Shown: positions 11,018 to 21,776 of the stretch, piece by piece
How the letters are laid out: the number at the start of each line of letters is the position of its first letter
Position numbering within the stretch: position 1 is the first letter of the stretch
From: Raffaelea ambrosiae
Taxonomy: Eukaryota > Ascomycota > Sordariomycetes > Ophiostomatales > Ophiostomataceae
Assembly (NCBI GenBank): GCA_002778195.1
Contig: PCDI01000004.1
Location: forward strand, 1,124,733 to 1,188,732
Direction of reading: 5' to 3'
DNA: 64,000 nucleotides
The notes under the pieces: model-generated
Databases searched by the model: none
What the model was told of the DNA's origin: nothing
The model's input: only the letters and a program-made list of their open reading frames with translations
Position numbers and translations under genes: made by a program

Positions 11018-11431
11018 GTGGTGTGCTCTATACATCCCCCAAGGGAGCGCAAGTCGCGCTGAGAGATGTTGATTGCGTGTGAAGGATTCGGAGGATGGGG
11101 CCAGAGGCCCGGAAAGGTCGACCAGATATGTGCTACTTTATGGAAACTTTTGTGTAGTTAGTTACTATGTATTTTCTTGTTAGTGAGCCCAGCTGTCATT
11201 AGCTACTTCTAGGCTTCTCAGTGATTTTCTTTTCGCATGTCGAACCAAGGTGGGGGGGGCTTTAGCGCCACCCCAATCGATAGTATTTTATTATCGATAA
11301 GCGCTATTATTGAATGTGCATTTTTTTTTTGGGCCAACTTGTTTCTTCGATGCGCCGAGGCAGAATAAAAAAAAACCCACCTCTCATTACTCCCAGCTAT
11401 CTGCGTCATTCTGCTACCAAACCCAAATGTC
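11018..11431. other. Intergenic region before dus2
   Basis: Holds the 3' flank of the upstream hypothetical gene and the dus2 promoter. One TACTATGTA motif lies at 11163-11171. A nested inverted repeat lies at 11263-11306: outer arms TAGCGC/GCGCTA, inner arms ATCGATA/TATCGAT. Confidence 0.55.
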
Positions 11432-12958
11432 ATGCTTTGGCGCCTTCTCCGTTCCATGATGACCTCTGAGGCCGTGAAAAAGGTTCCCATCCCCCCTCGT
11501 GGGGTGGACTACCGGGGGAAGATTGTGCTGGCACCTATGGTGCGCTCTGGCGAGCTGCCCAACCGGTTGCTGGCACTTCACTACGGCGCCGACCTTGTCT
11601 GGGGTACGTGGGATCAGTTCCCAGGTTTCTTGTTTCTTCTTTTTTTTGTTCCTTCTGGGCTGCTAACTCCTTCCCCCCTCCTAGGCCCCGAAACCGTCGA
11701 CCAGTCCATGATCGGAACCACGCGCCGCTTCAACGAACGAACCCAGACCGTCGAGTTTTCCCGTGTGTCCTCCAACTCGGGCCTCTACGGGCCGCCCAAG
11801 GAGAACGTCATCTACCGGATTCACCCCAAGCTCGAGGGCTCCCGCCTGATCTTCCAGCTCGGCTCCTCCAATCCCGAGAGGGCTGTCGCGGCTGCGCGCC
11901 TCGTCGCCGCCGACGTCGCCGGCATCGACATCAACGCCGGCTGCCCCAAGCCTTTTTCCACCTCGGGCGGCATGGGCGCCGCCCTGCTCAAGACCCCCGA
12001 CCTGCTCTGTTCCATCCTCGAGGCCCTCGTCCGCAGCATTGTGCCCGAGTTCGGCATCGGCATTAGCGTCAAGATCCGCATCCTCGCCGACCCGGCCGAC
12101 ACCGAGGCCCTCGTCCGCCGCCTCGTCGCCACCGGCATCACGGGCCTCACCGTCCACTGCCGCACCACGCCCATGCGCCCGCGCCAGCGTGCCATCCGGG
12201 ACCAGCTGCGCATGGTGGGCAACATCTGCCGCGAGGCTGGCGTCGCCTGCGTGATGAACGGGGACGTCACGTCGCGCGACCAGGGGCTGGAGCTGATGAA
12301 GGAATACGGCGTCGACGGCGCCATGATCGCCACGGCGGCCGAGCGGAACGCGAGCTGCTTCCGCAGCGTCGCCGACGGCGGGCTGGCCAACTGGCGCGAG
12401 GTGGTCGAGCAGTACCTGCGGTTTTGCCTGCTGGTGGGCAACCGGTACAACAACACCAAGTTTGAGCTGGCGCAGATGGTCCCGGGCAAGCAGTCGGAGA
12501 CCCTGGGCGTGACCCGGAGCCACCGGTATGCCGATACGATCGCGGCGATGGGCCTCACCGACCTGACGGACCAGGCGCTCGAGACGGACCTGATTTTAGG
12601 GATCGATCCCGAAGGCGCTGAAAAGAGCGCTGAGGCCAAAGAAACAGCCAAGAAAGAGCGCCGGAAGATGCTCAAAGAGGAGAGGGCGAAAGCGGCTGTG
12701 GAGCAAGAGGCAGAGGACACAGACGGCGAGACGAAAGAGTCGAAAAAAGACACCGACGACGCCAAGGTCAACGGCAGCAGCAGCAGCAGCAGCACCAAGC
12801 CGAACGCTGTCGCTCTCGCTGCCGGCGGAGACATGGCTCGGGCCAGAAGTTCTGAGAGCCACCGGAAACCACTTTCTGAACGAGGCGTAACCGCATCGTC
12901 GTCCGCGTCCGACGGCGTGGCTCCGACTCAACCTGCAACAGAGGTTGCAGCGATCTAA
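11432..12958 (+). CDS. dus2: tRNA-dihydrouridine(20) synthase, Dus2/Smm1 type
   Basis: Exons 11432-11603 and 11685-12958 give 481 aa. The 81-nt intron has a GCTAAC branch site; it is a multiple of three without stops, so an unspliced reading stays open. The flavin-binding TIM barrel begins VLAPMVRSGELPNRLLALHYGA and contains INAGCPKPFSTSGGMG with the catalytic Cys144, followed by VKIRI, TVHCRTTPMR and CVMNGDV. These blocks are typical of Dus2, which reduces uridine 20 of cytoplasmic tRNAs using NADPH and FMN. The C-terminus (about 390-481) is a Lys/Glu/Ser-rich tail. I see no obvious double-stranded-RNA-binding domain, unlike animal Dus2. ATGs at 11456 and 11459 (MMTSEAV) could equally be the start. 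Confidence 0.92.
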   Translation: MLWRLLRSMMTSEAVKKVPIPPRGVDYRGKIVLAPMVRSGELPNRLLALHYGADLVWGTWDQFPGFLFLLFFVPSGLLTPSPLLGPETVDQSMIGTTRRFNERTQTVEFSRVSSNSGLYGPPKENVIYRIHPKLEGSRLIFQLGSSNPERAVAAARLVAADVAGIDINAGCPKPFSTSGGMGAALLKTPDLLCSILEALVRSIVPEFGIGISVKIRILADPADTEALVRRLVATGITGLTVHCRTTPMRPRQRAIRDQLRMVGNICREAGVACVMNGDVTSRDQGLELMKEYGVDGAMIATAAERNASCFRSVADGGLANWREVVEQYLRFCLLVGNRYNNTKFELAQMVPGKQSETLGVTRSHRYADTIAAMGLTDLTDQALETDLILGIDPEGAEKSAEAKETAKKERRKMLKEERAKAAVEQEAEDTDGETKESKKDTDDAKVNGSSSSSSTKPNAVALAAGGDMARARSSESHRKPLSERGVTASSSASDGVAPTQPATEVAAI

Positions 12959-13331
12959 GTGCATGTAAGCGTGGTTTCGGAGGGGGTTTCTTGGGGTGGG
13001 AGGGGGTGGAAGGAAGCATCTAAAAAAGGAGCATTTGCTATTCGGGAGTTTTTGGTTAGCGGAAACGGGGAGACGGCTTCGTTTTGGAACCTTGGGGGCT
13101 GGTTGCGTTGCATAGTTCACGATATCCAAAATAAACGGCAAATAACTAGCGCAGAATATTGCCACGGGGATGATGTTTGAATAAAAGTTTCATACTTGAT
13201 TTCTTGGGTGTGTATCGGTGGTGCCATGTTATAAACTCTATGCCGCTGTGTAGCAGCGTCGTAAAATATGATATGTTTGTGATAATGCATGCAGGCACAA
13301 GAAACACTTCCCAACAGTGCCATACGTATCT
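12959..13331. other. Convergent 3' flanks of dus2 and ppe1
   Basis: No gene seen; presumably the two 3' UTRs. Confidence 0.55.
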
Positions 13332-14834
13332 CTATACCTTCTTGCCCTGGGCCAGCAACTCAGACACCTTGGGAGGCAACACCAGCGCAGTCCTATCGTT
13401 TCGTCGGTAAAAGTCAACAAGTGTGATAGCTGTCTTCTCGGGCAAGTCTTCGTGAATAAAGTGCCCAGCTTCTGGGAATACTTGCAAAGCATATTTGCCT
13501 GTAGATGCGTCAGTATGGCCCAAATAAAAAGGTCTTTTGAGGCGGCTTCTTCTCACCTTGCATCTGACCAATCGTTAATTCTGTATCGAGACGGTCAGTT
13601 CCGGCCAGTAACAGCAGCTTGCCTCCTCTGGATCCCAAAAACTTCTTGCTGAGTCCAATGAACCAGTTCTCCCAGAATGGCTGGGTAGCACCCAGATCCG
13701 TCCGCCAGTGCCATGGGCGTCTCTTGGCGCCGGGACTGGGCGCCACTGGAAGTGTCTGTGTCTCTCCATCGGCTGCTGCTGATCCGCCCCCTTCTTTCTC
13801 CTTGCTCTCTTCCTCCTCATTGATCAGCAGGGCGGGTACGCTGGTCCGTGCAGAGGTAGCATTCCGGACGGTGCGCGATCTTATGTGCCACTCAATGCCC
13901 GACTGCACCGTTTCAAAGCCGGCTGGGCGCGTCGACAGGTATGTCTTCATGCTGGTGAGAGCGTCCATCGCCGAGCCCTCGACGACATCGAGCACGGCAA
14001 AGCCCAGCAAAGGCGTTGTCGCCGGGTTGTCGCTAAGCTTTCCCGAGTACGCCAAGTCGGTCACCACGGCGCCGCCCAGAGAGTGGCCCACAAGCACAAT
14101 CGGTGGCATCTCAGGCCAGCGCATCTGGTGCCTAGTAAGCGTGATGACTGTCAGCAGGTCGGCGCTGAGCGTGGCCAGGTGCAGGTCCAGCGGCTTGTCG
14201 CCGGTCTTGGTCAGGCCATGGTCGCGGGCGTCCAGGGACAGAATGCCGGCCGAAGGCAGACGTTTGCGGATTTCAGCGCCGACAACGGCAAACGAGAGCC
14301 CGGACGAGCCAGCGCCGTGGTGCATTACAAATAGCGGGCCCTTACCCACGGGGGATGTCAGGTACGCATGGTGGACAATGTCCTTGTCGTCGGGGGACTG
14401 AAGAAAGAGCTCGCGTTCAAAGAAGGTCGTCCAAGGGATGGGGTCCAGAGTTCGGCCTCGTGCTCTGCACAAAGTCAGCAGACAATATAGATACAGGAGA
14501 GGGGGGGTGAGGCTCACCCCTGTGGCCGTGCAAACAGATGATGACTGGCTGACGGCACGACGGTTCCCGTGGACGAGGCAGACGAGGCGGACGACAGCGA
14601 GGCTGCATCGTCGTCGACATACGGTAAATTGGTGGTGCCACCGGTGCTAGCGGTAGTCGGCATGGTAGCCGCGAATGCCCCTGCCGACCCGCCAGACGCT
14701 CTCTTGGGCGAGAGGGCTGGTACGACGTCGCCAGCCATAGCGTCCTCCTCCTCCTCCTCTTCTCGTTCGTCGAAACTGCCTGCCGCCATGGCATCCATCC
14801 TGGCTTTGGCCCACCGTCTCTGAAGATCACTCAT
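13332..14834 (-). CDS. ppe1: Protein phosphatase methylesterase 1 (PP2A demethylase)
   Basis: Exons 14518-14834, 13557-14464 and 13332-13498 give 463 aa. It is an alpha/beta hydrolase: [11 protein letters not shown] holds the oxyanion region, LDARDHG follows, GHSLGG holds the nucleophile Ser, and AGHFIHED near the C-terminus supplies the catalytic His. The family removes the methyl ester from the C-terminal Leu of the PP2A catalytic subunit and so controls holoenzyme assembly. The first 110 residues are low-complexity, acidic then Ser/Ala/Thr-rich. An acidic/Ser-Gly insertion ([12 protein letters not shown]) lies before the last third, as is usual in fungal PPE1. Introns are 53 and 58 nt. Confidence 0.92.
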
Positions 14835-15786
14835 ACCGGTGTCAGGAGGGTGGGCAGGCGTGTTAGTGGGGGGATCCAGTGTGTAGACGGTGTAGGGGGG
14901 GGGCGAGCAGCCGGTTGTTCTGTTCCTGTCTCTTCGAAGGATGCGTGTTGTATGCTTGGGTTGTCATGCAAATCCTGGAACTGTCATGCGATCTCGTCCC
15001 AGCTGACCAGACAAAGACAAGGGGAAAAAAAAAGGGAGAGTTTATGCCCACGCCATGCTCTGGGAGCCTTACGTGGCAATGAGAAAAATAGCAGGGAAAA
15101 TAATGCAATTGATACAAGCAGGGCTGCAAGAAACGAACAGTGGTGGACGACAGGATCCTGGGTGCCAGAGAGAGAGAGATGTTGGTTTCGTGGGAGTGAA
15201 TAAGATCTGCGTGTGTAGTATATCCTTTAGCTCAGGAGTTGGGCTGTTTGAGATCGCGTAGTGGGGTGAGATTGGACGGTTGGACCCCTCTTGCCGGGCC
15301 ACTGGCAGGGCAGGAGCGAGGCTGTCCCTGCCTTCCCGACTCCATCGCGCTCCTTCTCCCTTTGGTCGATTTCAGAATTTTTCGTTTTCACGGTTCCCAA
15401 TAAAAAGTATCACATAATTTTTGGGCACTATCTAGTATTTGTGGTAATTCCTTTTTTCTGTATACAGCTCCGTAACAGCTTACATATGAGTTACAGAGAA
15501 TATACATTACAGCCGTTACAAAGTCCGTTGGATCTGATGTATCCCACAGCCAGTCCAGATGGTCGTCCCATTTCCCATTTCTCTTCCTCTGGTATCAAAT
15601 AGTTGTAGATGGATATCTTGCGAAACATAAAAGTGGGTCTGAAGAATAGAAAGGAGAGCTAAAATCAAGAAAAAAAAGAAAGAAAATGAAAAAAAAGGAA
15701 AGGAAACAAGGAAATGATAATGTGTCTGAAAGAATGTTTCTGGTCGGAAAGCAAGGTTCAAGAGGAGAAGCAAGTGTAAGTCGGGT
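14835..15786. other. Intergenic region between ppe1 and the FLC-like gene
   Basis: Contains the ppe1 promoter and the 3' flank of the FLC-like gene, with A-rich tracts near 15660-15710. No coding sequence recognised. Confidence 0.5.
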
Positions 15787-18681
15787 TTAGTAACCGCCCC
15801 CAGGAGCGCCACGATAGCCACCGCCGTAGCCATTGTAATTGCTGCTGTTGCCGTTGCTGTTGTTGTTGTTGTTGTTGTTGTTATTGTTGCCATAGCTGCT
15901 GCCGTAGTCAGTGTGGTAGCTGCTGCTATAGCTGTTGGTCTTGTTGTGGTTGTTGCTGCCTCCGTTGTACGCTCCGTACCTGCCATCCCCACGGCCAAAC
16001 TGCTGTCGTGGGCCAGGAGAGTAAGAGCGGGCTTGGTAGTTGCCATAGTTGTTGCCGCTGTTGCTGTTGCTTCTGGCATTGTTGTTGCTGTTGTTGTTGC
16101 TGTTGTTGTTGCTACCACCACCATAGTAGTTCCGCGTGCCTGTCGCATCGTAGCCCATGCTCTGCATGGTGGGCTGCCTGGCATCGAAGTTGGGCCGCGT
16201 GTCAAAACTGGGCTGGCGCGAAGGCTCTTCGTGGCCAATTGGTGCCACGTTCAACAGCAGGCTGTCCTTCCCTGTATGGCCGTTGATCGGCGTCGTCGGC
16301 GTCAGGGGCCGGGTATCCGAGGCGCCGGCAGCCAGTCCAATAGGCGGGCCCCCCAATGGAGACGGCGTGGCCGTGGCGCTGTTGACTGACGACATCATGC
16401 GCGAGGGCGGCATGCGTGGCTGAGTCGTTGTGCTGCTGGACAGGGACGACAGCGAGATCGAGTTCTTGAGATCACCAAGCTTGGTGGTGGGGATGCTGAC
16501 GTCGCGCAGGGAGAAGCTCGAGTCGCTCTTGCCCGACTTGGAAATGGTCGGGAGCAGCAGTGAGTTGCGGGCGTCGAGCGGCGTGAGGGTGTCGAGATCG
16601 CGGGCCTTCTCCATCTCCTTGCGCCGCCGACGGTGCGGGTTCTCCTTGCAGCAGGCGATGAGGGCGTTCCAGGCGATGAGGATGGCCAGGATGCCCGTCA
16701 GGGCGGCCTGCACGGCAATGAGCACGACACCAGCGACTGTCTGCGTGGTCTCGGCGATGCCGAACTGCTCGACAAAGACAAGAATGCAGACGACGGAGAT
16801 GACGCGCACCACCTGAATGACAATGTTGATGATGTTGCTGGACCGCCGCTCGTACGGCCGGCTCCACAGCAGCACCATCATCATGATGGCCTCGATGGCC
16901 AGGACGGCCACCGTCTGTGCCATGCCGTGGCCCTCGCCCACAGCCAGAGCGACGCCCTTGGCGAACATGTAGATGATGGTCGGCACGAACAGCCACCAAT
17001 ACTGCTTGCGGTACGACTCGTAGAAGAGACTGTACTTGACCCAGATGCTCTTGTCCTCGTACAGACCGCTGGTATCGCCCTCGGCCTGCTTCAGCCGGCG
17101 CGCCGTGCGCCAGATCTGGAACGAGAAGAAGCCCAGGATGCCCGTGAAGATGGCCAGCGTTACCGCGGCCAGGATCTTGGCCGCCCACGAGTCGCCGTGC
17201 GTGAACTGGAACATGCAATACAGAACCCACACGCCGTACAGCAGCAGGATGAGCGTCGTGATGGCCCGGGCAATGGAACGCCAGTAGTGCTTCCGGAACC
17301 CGGTCAGGGACTCGGGGAAGCGGCCGAAGAGCGCCCACGCCTCCAGGATCACCTTGACTAGGAGCACGCCCACAGTGATGGCGGCAATGGCAATGGCCAC
17401 AATCAGCAAGACCGTCATGAATGTGTTGGACGACGGAATGCTCAGCTGCTCCACGTAGGCCTGGATGCCGGTGACCGCCTCGCGCACCGTGGTGATGGCG
17501 CCCGATTCGGTGCTGTTGGACGACGTACTGTTGACGCTGGTTTCCAGATCGCGCGCGTCCAGACGAATGTTGTACTTTCCTGCGAGAGCACGGTACACCA
17601 CAGTATCCACGGCGCGCTTGACCTTGCTCGCGGAGGACGGCGTGACGGTCGAGTTGTCGGGGAACACGAGAGTGACGTTGCGCATGTACTCGACACTGCT
17701 GTTGGTGAGGTTGCCGCCGGTGGCCGCTCGGAAGTTGTCGATGGCGACCTGCATCTGCGTCCAGGGGACTACGCCTGTCGAGAAGGCAAAGTTCTTGGCA
17801 AAGCTGCGGTACACCTGCGGGTAGTTGACCGACAGCATGCCGTTCATAGCCATGCCCTGGAACCAGCCAAAGACCTCGGTGAAGCTGGGGCTCACGGTGC
17901 CCGTTCCGCCAGCATGGGCGCCGCCCGAGGCAATAGCGGCGCTCAGACTGCTTACGCCGCTCATGACCAGGGCGGCGCCAGCGATGCCAACGGCGACGTA
18001 CGACACAGCCGGCACATCGGCCGTCTTGCCGTTCGTCACCTGCGACTCGACACAGGCCACGATCTGGTCGCTGCTGTTGGTCGACACCAGCTGCAGCGTC
18101 GCCTCGGCCGCAATGTCGGGGACCTCAAAGGCGATGGCCGGAACCAGGTTGGCATATTCGGACGGGATCTGCTGCGATCCGCTTGCAGAGAAGTTCCCAG
18201 TAGGGACTAACAGTGGCCGTGTTAGCTCGTAGATCATATACATAGTGAGGTATATTTCCATTTTCCCCTTCTTAGCGGGTTTCCACTTTTGGTGTAAGAC
18301 CGCTAGTAGTGGGTTTTAGGGGGTCGCCTGTCAGCTGTGCGCTGCCTTACCGGGACACAATTGTTGCACAAAGGTGCTGTCCGAGCACGGGTTGAATGTG
18401 TTCGAGTAGACTTGGCTGCCGTAGGCCGTGACATTCAGAATGGCGGTGACGTTCTGGGACACGTTGCTGGAGCCCGAGACGTCAAAGGTCACCAGTTGCT
18501 TGTCCTTGTCGTACTCGATATTGACCTTCTGCACTTCGATATCGGCGTTGCTCGCGCAGTTCTGGAAGCCGGATGTCTTGAGGATGCTGGTGGCTGACGC
18601 GGCCCGGATCCATGTTGAGGCCGCCGCCGTCACAGCCACGGCCGTCTTGAACAGCCCAAAGGGCCTCCCTTCGGGTCGCAT
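15787..18681 (-). CDS. TRP-like/flavin carrier (FLC/Pkd2) family membrane protein
   Basis: Exons 18351-18681 and 15787-18206 give 916 aa, with a 144-nt intron. A signal peptide (about residues 1-30) is followed by an ML-like lumenal domain with several N-glycosylation sites and paired cysteines. A first membrane helix (SYVAVGIAGAALVMSG) and then the TRP-like block of about eight helices follow (FMTVLLIVAIAIAAITVGVL, ITTLILLLYGVWVLYCMF and others). The cytosolic tail is long, Ser-rich and then Asn/Gly/Tyr-rich, with AAC-repeat-encoded Asn runs. Fungal FLC proteins are implicated in FAD entry into the ER, cell-wall integrity and calcium regulation, and Pkd2 is an essential S. pombe relative. 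Which role applies here is inference only. Confidence 0.88.
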
Positions 18682-20909
18682 AGTGAAGGTCGAAGAACGG
18701 GCTGCTTTGTGAGTTTGTTGATCCTTTTCCGAAGATTTCAAAAAAGATGCAGGTCGAAGACTATTGTCGAAGTGTTGGCGACGTCGATTCTGTTTTCGGC
18801 ATATGGTATCGAAGAAATGGTCTTGCGTGTGGATGGTGTTGCTCAAGTAGTTATTGGAAACAAAGAGACAAAAAGACAAAAGATACAAAAAGACAAAGAG
18901 ACAAGAGTCGAAGCCGGTCGATAGAAAAAAGAGCAACGAAGAAAGGCAAGACGAAAAGAAGGTGGAAGATAAAAGACAGAACGACAACAACAACAAAGGG
19001 CCGAGGCTCAACCTGGAACGAATGTAAAGAGAAGAAGGAAAAGAGGAAGAGAGGATACGCAGCCAGCCAAGATGTGGTGATGTTTCTGCGTGTTGGTGTC
19101 CTCTGTACACTTCGTCTTCTCGAAGGACTGATAGCCGAAATAGGCTCGATGGGAGAGTCGAGAAAAAAAAAAAGAAACAATAAAAAAGGCAGAAGAGCGG
19201 AAAAGCAAAAAAAAAAAAAAAAGAATGTGAGGCCAAGAGAAAAAGAGAGACTTCCCCGGCAGAGACGACAAAAGAGTGTGATGAGAAAAACGGTGAGGAA
19301 AGCGAAAGAAGAGAAAACGACCTCAACTCATGGCTAGAGAAAAATGTGCGTCTTAGCCCATGCCTCCTCGTCTGTGGGATACACTCGACAACAACACGCA
19401 TGAAACACCCCCCCCCGGAGCCCCTGGGCCACTAGCCCACGGACGAGGGGGTTGCTTGGTTGTTTGCCCCGAGGCTTGGTCGTGAGATACCAGGCACAAC
19501 CTGCTCTGCTCGTACTCGTGCCAGTCTAGAGCCATAGTACTCGCAGCTAAGATACACGGTATCTTACTCGTACAGCCTCCCTGTCCCCATTATCTTGTGG
19601 TCCTCGCCGTCCTCGCCGCCCTCGCCATCAGCCAACCAGGGCTCCCCTACGTCGAGGAAAGGGGCTTCAAGCAAAAAACGCCCAATCAGCCGGGGGGGGA
19701 TACATGCGAGAGACACTCGTACATAGTAGGAGAAGGATGAGGACCGCCGCTGTGGAGCAATAGCGGACACCAAGGTCCAGCGTCCTGGAATGGCGCTGCG
19801 CGGAACAGTCGATCTGCAGGGGGGTCCATGACAGTGGGGATGGTGAAACGGATCAAGAAAAAGGGGAGCGGGCAAAAACGACCCAAACCATCCAAGCCAC
19901 CCAGGAGCTTTCGCCCGTCTGGCAGCCACCCCCTGGCCCCTGGCGGGACCTATTGGTACCAAGAGGCAGAAAACCGGCTTTTGGGCCCCCAGTTATCATT
20001 ACAGCGTACATAGTAGGCATGGCTCGTATTGTTGCCCCCAGTTGGAGCAATGTTGGAGCAATCCAGACTGCCAGGAGGATCCATAATTTCTGAGTCTTCC
20101 AATCCATGCTCTCCAACTTACTACATAGCATGTATTCGCAACTGCTTGCAACTGGTCAGCTCTGATCAGAACACTTTTTACCCCGAATGATACACTGTAT
20201 CGTATGCACAGTCACATATGGTGCACAGACGGCAGGCGGTGCCCTCTCTGATCGCCGCAGCTCCCCCAAAGCACGTCTTCGACCATCTTCGATTGGGTCC
20301 GTGTATGCGTGGTTGGTTCGATAGATGTGTGTCTGGCTACGTAAGATACTGTGCAAGAGACGAGCCGTCGGCACACCTCGTAAGCGAGCCGCTCCAGAGC
20401 CGGCAGGTGTCTAGAACCAGCGAACGCGTAAGATACGATACGTATGCATTTGCGAGTACCCGTCGTCAATGCCCTCTTCTAATTCCCGACAGCTGGCTTG
20501 TGATGGCGGTGGTGACCGCGGACTGACACCCACGGCGTCGATGCTTTGGCGCGTAGGCCCGCCTGTGGTTGGTTGGTCCTGCCCTATCGGGTTTCCTGAC
20601 AGCGTTTCTAAGCTTTCTGGGTGGGCTGTCACAAGGGCCGACAATCACTAACTAGTCATCACACTCCAACACTCCCAACACTCCAAACTGGACAAACGAG
20701 AAATGAAACGGGAGCCAACAGAAACCACCGCCAAGTTGTGTCAATAAGGTCAGATGCGATGAGATGGCACCCCCCCGGCCCCTTTCCCCTAGTCGCCCCG
20801 TACTTTGTAAAATAGAGTAATGTTGACGGCGAAACAGCGACGGAATGGCTCAGCCCGCCTAATCAGATGCAAGACAACACATAGCAGAGCAGACATCACA
20901 ACCAACCAA
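18682..20909. other. Long intergenic region with homopurine tract
   Basis: From about 18850 to 19330 the plus strand is almost all purine (AAAGAC, GAAAAG repeats). It is therefore pyrimidine-rich on the sense strand of the FLC-like gene, whose 5' leader and promoter lie here. Further right are three exact GTAAGATAC 9-mers (19559-19567 inverted, 20341-20349, 20428-20436) and two TACATAGTA motifs (19720-19728, 20007-20015). No gene recognised. Confidence 0.5.
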
Positions 20910-21776
20910 ATGTCAGCGCGCGCAGGTGGCAGCGACTCCGCAATGGCGTCAGGAATGCCGGATGCCGAGACTGCCACCTCTGGCCCGGCCCCCGATGCTC
21001 CCATGGCATCCTCGGCACTGCCCATGCCGCCACCCAAGGTCACCAATGTCGTGCCCGCTATGTTCGTGCCGCTCGACAGTGACCTGACGCAGCCCTTTGA
21101 TCCACCGCGCGACCGCGTCGAGCGCGCCCGCAGCATGATAGAGAGTATCGATTTCTATCGCACGGGCGTCCGTCGTGGCATGCTGCACCTGGTCGACATG
21201 GACCGGCGCCGCATTCTGGCCGAAGCGGCATGGGCCGAGGCACAGGCACAAGCACAGGCACGGGCAAAGCCTGGCGAGGACGGCTCCCTGTCCGCCAACG
21301 AGGCCCTGGACCCAGCCGAGGCCGATGCCATGATCGCCAGCATGCAGGCACCGGCCAACCCAGAGGTCGACTACAACATCAGCAACGACTACTTGGCCAG
21401 ACAACCGCCGCGCTTTGACAAGCCGGCGCCCAATCCCAGGAGAGACACTGTTCGCCAGTTGCAACAGGTGGTGGAACGCGCCGTCAGCCAGATGGGCGGT
21501 TACGATGCCCACATTGGTGGTATCCGGAGCCGGTGGCAAGCTGCCCTGGACAAAGAGCAGAGGCTGCTGGATGCGCGGTTTGGTGAGCTGCTGGCAACAA
21601 CCAGCTCCGGCAGCAGCACCACTACGGGAATCTTGGGGTCTACGGGGAACACACCAAACGCGTCCTCGGAGGGAGGAGCGACGGCGGCAACAGTAACGTC
21701 GGGAGCAATGTCTGCAGCGCCACCCACAAGCGCGGCAAACACGACATCCGGGGACGTGGTGATGGGAGGGACGTGA
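20910..21776 (+). CDS. Hypothetical protein with Ala/Gln-rich helix
   Basis: Single-exon frame of 288 aa from the ATG at 20910, which lies in a good start context (ACCAACCAAATG); an in-frame ATG at 20820 would add 30 residues. The N-terminal 50 residues are Ala/Pro/Ser-rich. The core, about 55-230, looks helical: RDRVERARSMIESIDFYR, HLVDMDRRRILAEAAWAEA, an AQAQAQAR stretch, DTVRQLQQVVERAVSQMGGY and RSRWQAALDKEQRLLDARF. The last 60 residues are Ser/Thr/Ala-rich. I do not recognise the family. The helical middle flanked by disordered ends suggests a subunit of a larger assembly, but nothing more specific can be said. Confidence 0.6.
   Translation: MSARAGGSDSAMASGMPDAETATSGPAPDAPMASSALPMPPPKVTNVVPAMFVPLDSDLTQPFDPPRDRVERARSMIESIDFYRTGVRRGMLHLVDMDRRRILAEAAWAEAQAQAQARAKPGEDGSLSANEALDPAEADAMIASMQAPANPEVDYNISNDYLARQPPRFDKPAPNPRRDTVRQLQQVVERAVSQMGGYDAHIGGIRSRWQAALDKEQRLLDARFGELLATTSSGSSTTTGILGSTGNTPNASSEGGATAATVTSGAMSAAPPTSAANTTSGDVVMGGT

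Noticed and set aside
11681..12834. Two long antisense frames over dus2
   Set aside because: Explained by codon bias of the sense gene; sense strand carries conserved catalytic motifs.
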